Shown in pieces: positions 5,535 through 8,241 of a stretch of 8,241 nucleotides of DNA. The notes beneath the pieces are model-generated. The model ran no database searches and was not told the DNA's origin. It was given only the letters and a program-made list of their open reading frames with translations. Location of the stretch: the NCBI GenBank assembly GCA_020433835.1, contig JAGRBY010000320.1, positions 1 to 8,241 on the forward strand. Reading direction: 5' to 3'. Every line of letters begins with the position of its first letter. Within the stretch, counting starts at the first letter, position 1. Source of the stretch: Anaerolineae bacterium. Its GTDB lineage: Bacteria; Chloroflexota; Anaerolineae; 4572-78; J111. Both the position numbers and the translations under genes were made by a program.

Positions 5535-8241
5535 TTGGTTAACTTATCAATCCAGTTACTTGGGCCGTTACATGTCTCCCAAAACGGGACCCCGGTCTCC
5601 AGTCTGGCAACAACTAAAATGCAGGCGCTGTTGGCCTATTTAGCCGCTGAAGCGCATCAAACCCATTCGCGTTCGCTGTTGGCTAATTTGTTGTGGCCTG
5701 ACCAACCCGAACGAACCGCGCTGCACAATTTACGTCAAGCCCTAAACTCCTTGCGCCAGGCCATTGATGATCGGCATGCGGAGCCGTCTTTTCTGTTGAT
5801 AACGCGACAGACCTTACAGTTCAATCGAGACAGCCACTGTTGGCTCGATTGTCTGGAGTTTACAAAGCTGCTTCGAGCAGTTAACTCGCCAGACCTCCCC
5901 CCTGACGAAATGGTAGAGGCCATGCAGCAGGCAATCACCTTGTATCAGGGCGACTTTTTGAGTGGTCTGTCCGTACCGGACAGCGATGTTTTTGAAAGTT
6001 GGTTAATCACCAATCGAGAATATTACCAGCGTGAAGCAGCGAATATTCTGGAAAGATTATCGACGTATTTCGAAACGTTAGATGAGCATGAAGCGGCCAT
6101 TTCCTATACGCGCCGCTTAATAGAGGTAACGCCCTGGCATGAGTCTGCCCATCAACGGCTGATGCGCTGTTTGGCCATCACGGGCCGACGCAACGCGGCT
6201 TTGGCCCATTATGAAACCTGTCGCCGTATCTTGGTTGAAGAGTTAGCCGTTGAGCCGATGCCGGAGACAACCGCGCTATTTGAAGCCATCCGCAGCGATC
6301 AGTGGCCGACCCCAAATCATCAGAAGTCCGCTGTCGCCATCCGGTTAGAGCCGACCACGCCGGTTACCCATCATTTACCGGCTCAGTTGACCTCTTTTGT
6401 GGGCCGCGAAGCCGAGCTTTCCCAACTGGCCGATTATTTAATCGACCCTGCCTGCCGACTGTTCACCTTGGTTGGGCCGGGCGGTATAGGCAAAACCCGA
6501 CTCGCGCTGCAAGCCGCCGAACAGCACCGCCGTGGCTTTGCCGATGGCGTTCACTTTGTACCGCTGGTCAACATCAGCACCACCGAGTTATTACCCACCG
6601 CAATTGGCTCGGTTTTGCAGCTTTCGTTTAACGACCAAAGCGATGCCCACACCCAACTGCTTGACTATGTGCAATCGCGGCAGATGTTACTTATTCTCGA
6701 CAACTTTGAGCACCTCATTCGAGATCTCCATCTCATCATCGATCTGCTGCGAACCGCGCCTTCTCTAAAATTGCTGATCACTTCACGAGAACGGCTTAAC
6801 CTTCAGGCCGAATGGATCTTTGAGGTAAAGGGTTTATCCTACCCGCCTGTCGACCGTATCAATTCACACACCATGCCCTACCAGGGTATACCTCAAGGCT
6901 TAAACGCATTTGGGGCGATGCAGCTCTTTATGCAGCGAGCCAAACAGGTCAACCCCCATTTTGAATTGACAGCGGATGATCTGCCTCATCTGGTACAGCT
7001 TTGCCATATGACGGCGGGAATGCCGCTGGCGCTGGAACTTGCCGCCGCGCAAGTGCGTCAATATACGCTTATTGAGCTTATCCACGCCCTACAAAATAAA
7101 GGCGATCACCTTAGCACCCAACAGTTGGATGTCCCCCAACGTCACCGCAACCTCAGCGCCTTATTTAACTCCGCCTGGAATAAACTTGAGGAATCAGAGC
7201 GGGTGTTGTTCAGCCAATTGTCTGTATTCCCCGGAAGTTTTGATACACAAGCCGCTCACGCGATTACCGAGGGCAGTGCCTTGGAGTTGACCACCTTAGT
7301 AGACAAATCGATGCTGCGGCAAACGGTACCTGGCCGGTACGACATCCATCCCTTGCTGCGACAATTTGGCCTGGCTCGGCTTCGTCAAAAAAATACGCCC
7401 TACAAGCGCATCAAAGATAAACACTGCGCTTATTATGCCGACTTTCTACAGCAGCATGAAGATGAACTCACCTGGGGTGGCCCGCGCCAGATTATAACCG
7501 CAGTCGAGCAAGAGATTGAAAATATTCGCTCCGGCTGGCAATGGGCGATTGACAACAAAAAGTTTACGGAAATCAAACAGACCCATAAGGGCCTATTTCA
7601 TCTTTATAAATTGCAGAACTGGCTTCATGAGGGCGCTCACGTCTTTCTGCACGCGGTAGAAACACTCATTGGCCCCAAAAACACGTGGCCCGTAGCACCG
7701 GAAAACATTGATCCCCAATACCGACACGCTGTTGTTAAGGAACAAGAGCCGATTGCAGTCGACCAGCTTGGCCTCAAAATTGAACTTCTCCTAAGTCTGG
7801 TCTACTTTTCCGACCTCATTGCCGATTACGCTACCGCCTTAGCCGCTGCGCAAGCCGCGGCCAAACTTGCCATCCGCGCCCAAAACGCGAACCAGGAAAT
7901 AAGAAGCTATTTGGTGTGGGGCAACGCCCTGTGGCATCGCGGCCGCCACAAGCTTGCCCATTTCTTGTTTGTCCAAGCTCTAACGCTGGCTCGTGAAAAT
8001 GGCAATACCTATTACGAAGCCGAAAGCTTGCAAAACTTGGGCAATATCTACCGCCAACGCGGGCGACACATGATCGCCCGCGATCATTACCAAAAAGCGC
8101 TAACCCTTTACCGCAGCGAAGGCAGCCAACAAAACGAAGCACAGTGTTTAAGCTGGTTAGGCTACATCACCAGCAGCCGCGGCGATTACGCCACGGCCCA
8201 AAACTATCTCAAACGCGCGATAAAGGTATACCAGCGCGGCG
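5535..8241 (+). CDS. BTAD/SARP-type transcriptional regulator with NB-ARC ATPase and TPR domains (3' end outside window)
   Basis: The frame is open for 902 codons and runs off the window without a stop. Residues about 4-95 form an OmpR/SARP winged helix (LSIQLLGPL, LANLLWPDQ, LRQALNSLRQAI). Residues about 95-250 form the bacterial transcriptional activator (BTAD) helical domain (YQGDFLSGL, RRLIEVTPWHESAHQRLM). A STAND/NB-ARC ATPase starts near 290 (FVGREAEL), with Walker A GPGGIGKT at 314-321, Walker B LLILDN at 385-390, sensor LLITSRERL at 413-421 and GMPLAL at 495-500. A winged-helix/HD region follows (AWNKLEESERVLF, DIHPLLRQFGLARL). The C-terminal part is TPR-like helices, with clear units in LGNIYRQRGRHMIARDHYQKAL and LGYITSSRGDYATAQNYLKRAI (each split here only by helix turns). 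It should act as an ATP-gated cytoplasmic activator whose TPR sensor binds an unknown ligand or protein. The TTG start is backed by AGAGG and the family N terminus. Confidence 0.92.
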   Translation, partial: MVNLSIQLLGPLHVSQNGTPVSSLATTKMQALLAYLAAEAHQTHSRSLLANLLWPDQPERTALHNLRQALNSLRQAIDDRHAEPSFLLITRQTLQFNRDSHCWLDCLEFTKLLRAVNSPDLPPDEMVEAMQQAITLYQGDFLSGLSVPDSDVFESWLITNREYYQREAANILERLSTYFETLDEHEAAISYTRRLIEVTPWHESAHQRLMRCLAITGRRNAALAHYETCRRILVEELAVEPMPETTALFEAIRSDQWPTPNHQKSAVAIRLEPTTPVTHHLPAQLTSFVGREAELSQLADYLIDPACRLFTLVGPGGIGKTRLALQAAEQHRRGFADGVHFVPLVNISTTELLPTAIGSVLQLSFNDQSDAHTQLLDYVQSRQMLLILDNFEHLIRDLHLIIDLLRTAPSLKLLITSRERLNLQAEWIFEVKGLSYPPVDRINSHTMPYQGIPQGLNAFGAMQLFMQRAKQVNPHFELTADDLPHLVQLCHMTAGMPLALELAAAQVRQYTLIELIHALQNKGDHLSTQQLDVPQRHRNLSALFNSAWNKLEESERVLFSQLSVFPGSFDTQAAHAITEGSALELTTLVDKSMLRQTVPGRYDIHPLLRQFGLARLRQKNTPYKRIKDKHCAYYADFLQQHEDELTWGGPRQIITAVEQEIENIRSGWQWAIDNKKFTEIKQTHKGLFHLYKLQNWLHEGAHVFLHAVETLIGPKNTWPVAPENIDPQYRHAVVKEQEPIAVDQLGLKIELLLSLVYFSDLIADYATALAAAQAAAKLAIRAQNANQEIRSYLVWGNALWHRGRHKLAHFLFVQALTLARENGNTYYEAESLQNLGNIYRQRGRHMIARDHYQKALTLYRSEGSQQNEAQCLSWLGYITSSRGDYATAQNYLKRAIKVYQRG

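Noticed and set aside
6302..6768. Plus-strand frames of 109 and 78 codons inside the BTAD regulator
   Set aside because: They overlap the Walker A and B coding region of the regulator in another frame, and the regulator's frame has clear family motifs.
7831..8142. Minus-strand 103-codon frame opposite the TPR region
   Set aside because: It is antisense to an intact TPR-coding frame and rich in Arg, Gly and Cys as expected of a shadow.

Overview
The window looks like part of a Chloroflexota chromosome, probably from the Anaerolineae/Caldilineae side. That placement rests on gene types I recognise, not on a database search. They are a Ser/Thr kinase with a Thr/Pro-rich linker and WSPDG propeller repeats ending in WAP, a BTAD-NB-ARC-TPR regulator opening with the LLGPL signature, and a citrate synthase with an N-terminal helix-turn-helix (HTH). 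There are five protein-coding genes: two long convergent or divergent pairs, one overlooked small gene, and a regulator cut off by the right edge. I see no rRNA, tRNA, CRISPR array or insertion sequence.

Left part (1-2800): two citrate synthase paralogues are transcribed divergently from a 194-base AT-rich spacer. The leftward one (150-1394, minus) has a MerR/excisionase-like HTH fused to a citrate synthase fold with all three catalytic residues. The rightward one (1589-2743, plus) is a stand-alone citrate/2-methylcitrate synthase whose catalytic Asp position holds Glu. The spacer carries back-to-back sigma70-like promoters and a twice-repeated inverted repeat of the form ATTGAT-N6-ATCAAT, with copies exactly 63 bp apart. 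My reading is that the HTH-citrate synthase controls its own gene and its neighbour in response to a metabolite. A long hairpin closes the rightward gene against the convergent kinase gene.

Middle (2801-5262): a 700-residue membrane-anchored Ser/Thr kinase with a probable extracytoplasmic TolB/WD40-like propeller runs leftward from a TTG start. Behind it sits a 51-residue single-pass membrane protein gene (5107-5262, minus) with its own ribosome binding site, promoter and strong intrinsic terminator.

Right part (5263-8241): a 272-base spacer separates the small gene from a large, divergent BTAD/STAND regulator (5535 to beyond the window) that starts with TTG. The spacer holds two different tandem repeats, both with an 11-bp period, one at each promoter. 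That period matches the DNA-binding geometry of OmpR/SARP-type winged-helix proteins, the class encoded at the N terminus of the adjacent regulator. Autoregulation and control of the small membrane gene are therefore reasonable hypotheses.

All regulatory assignments are sequence-based predictions. I see nothing that proves the three blocks work together; they may be independent neighbours.
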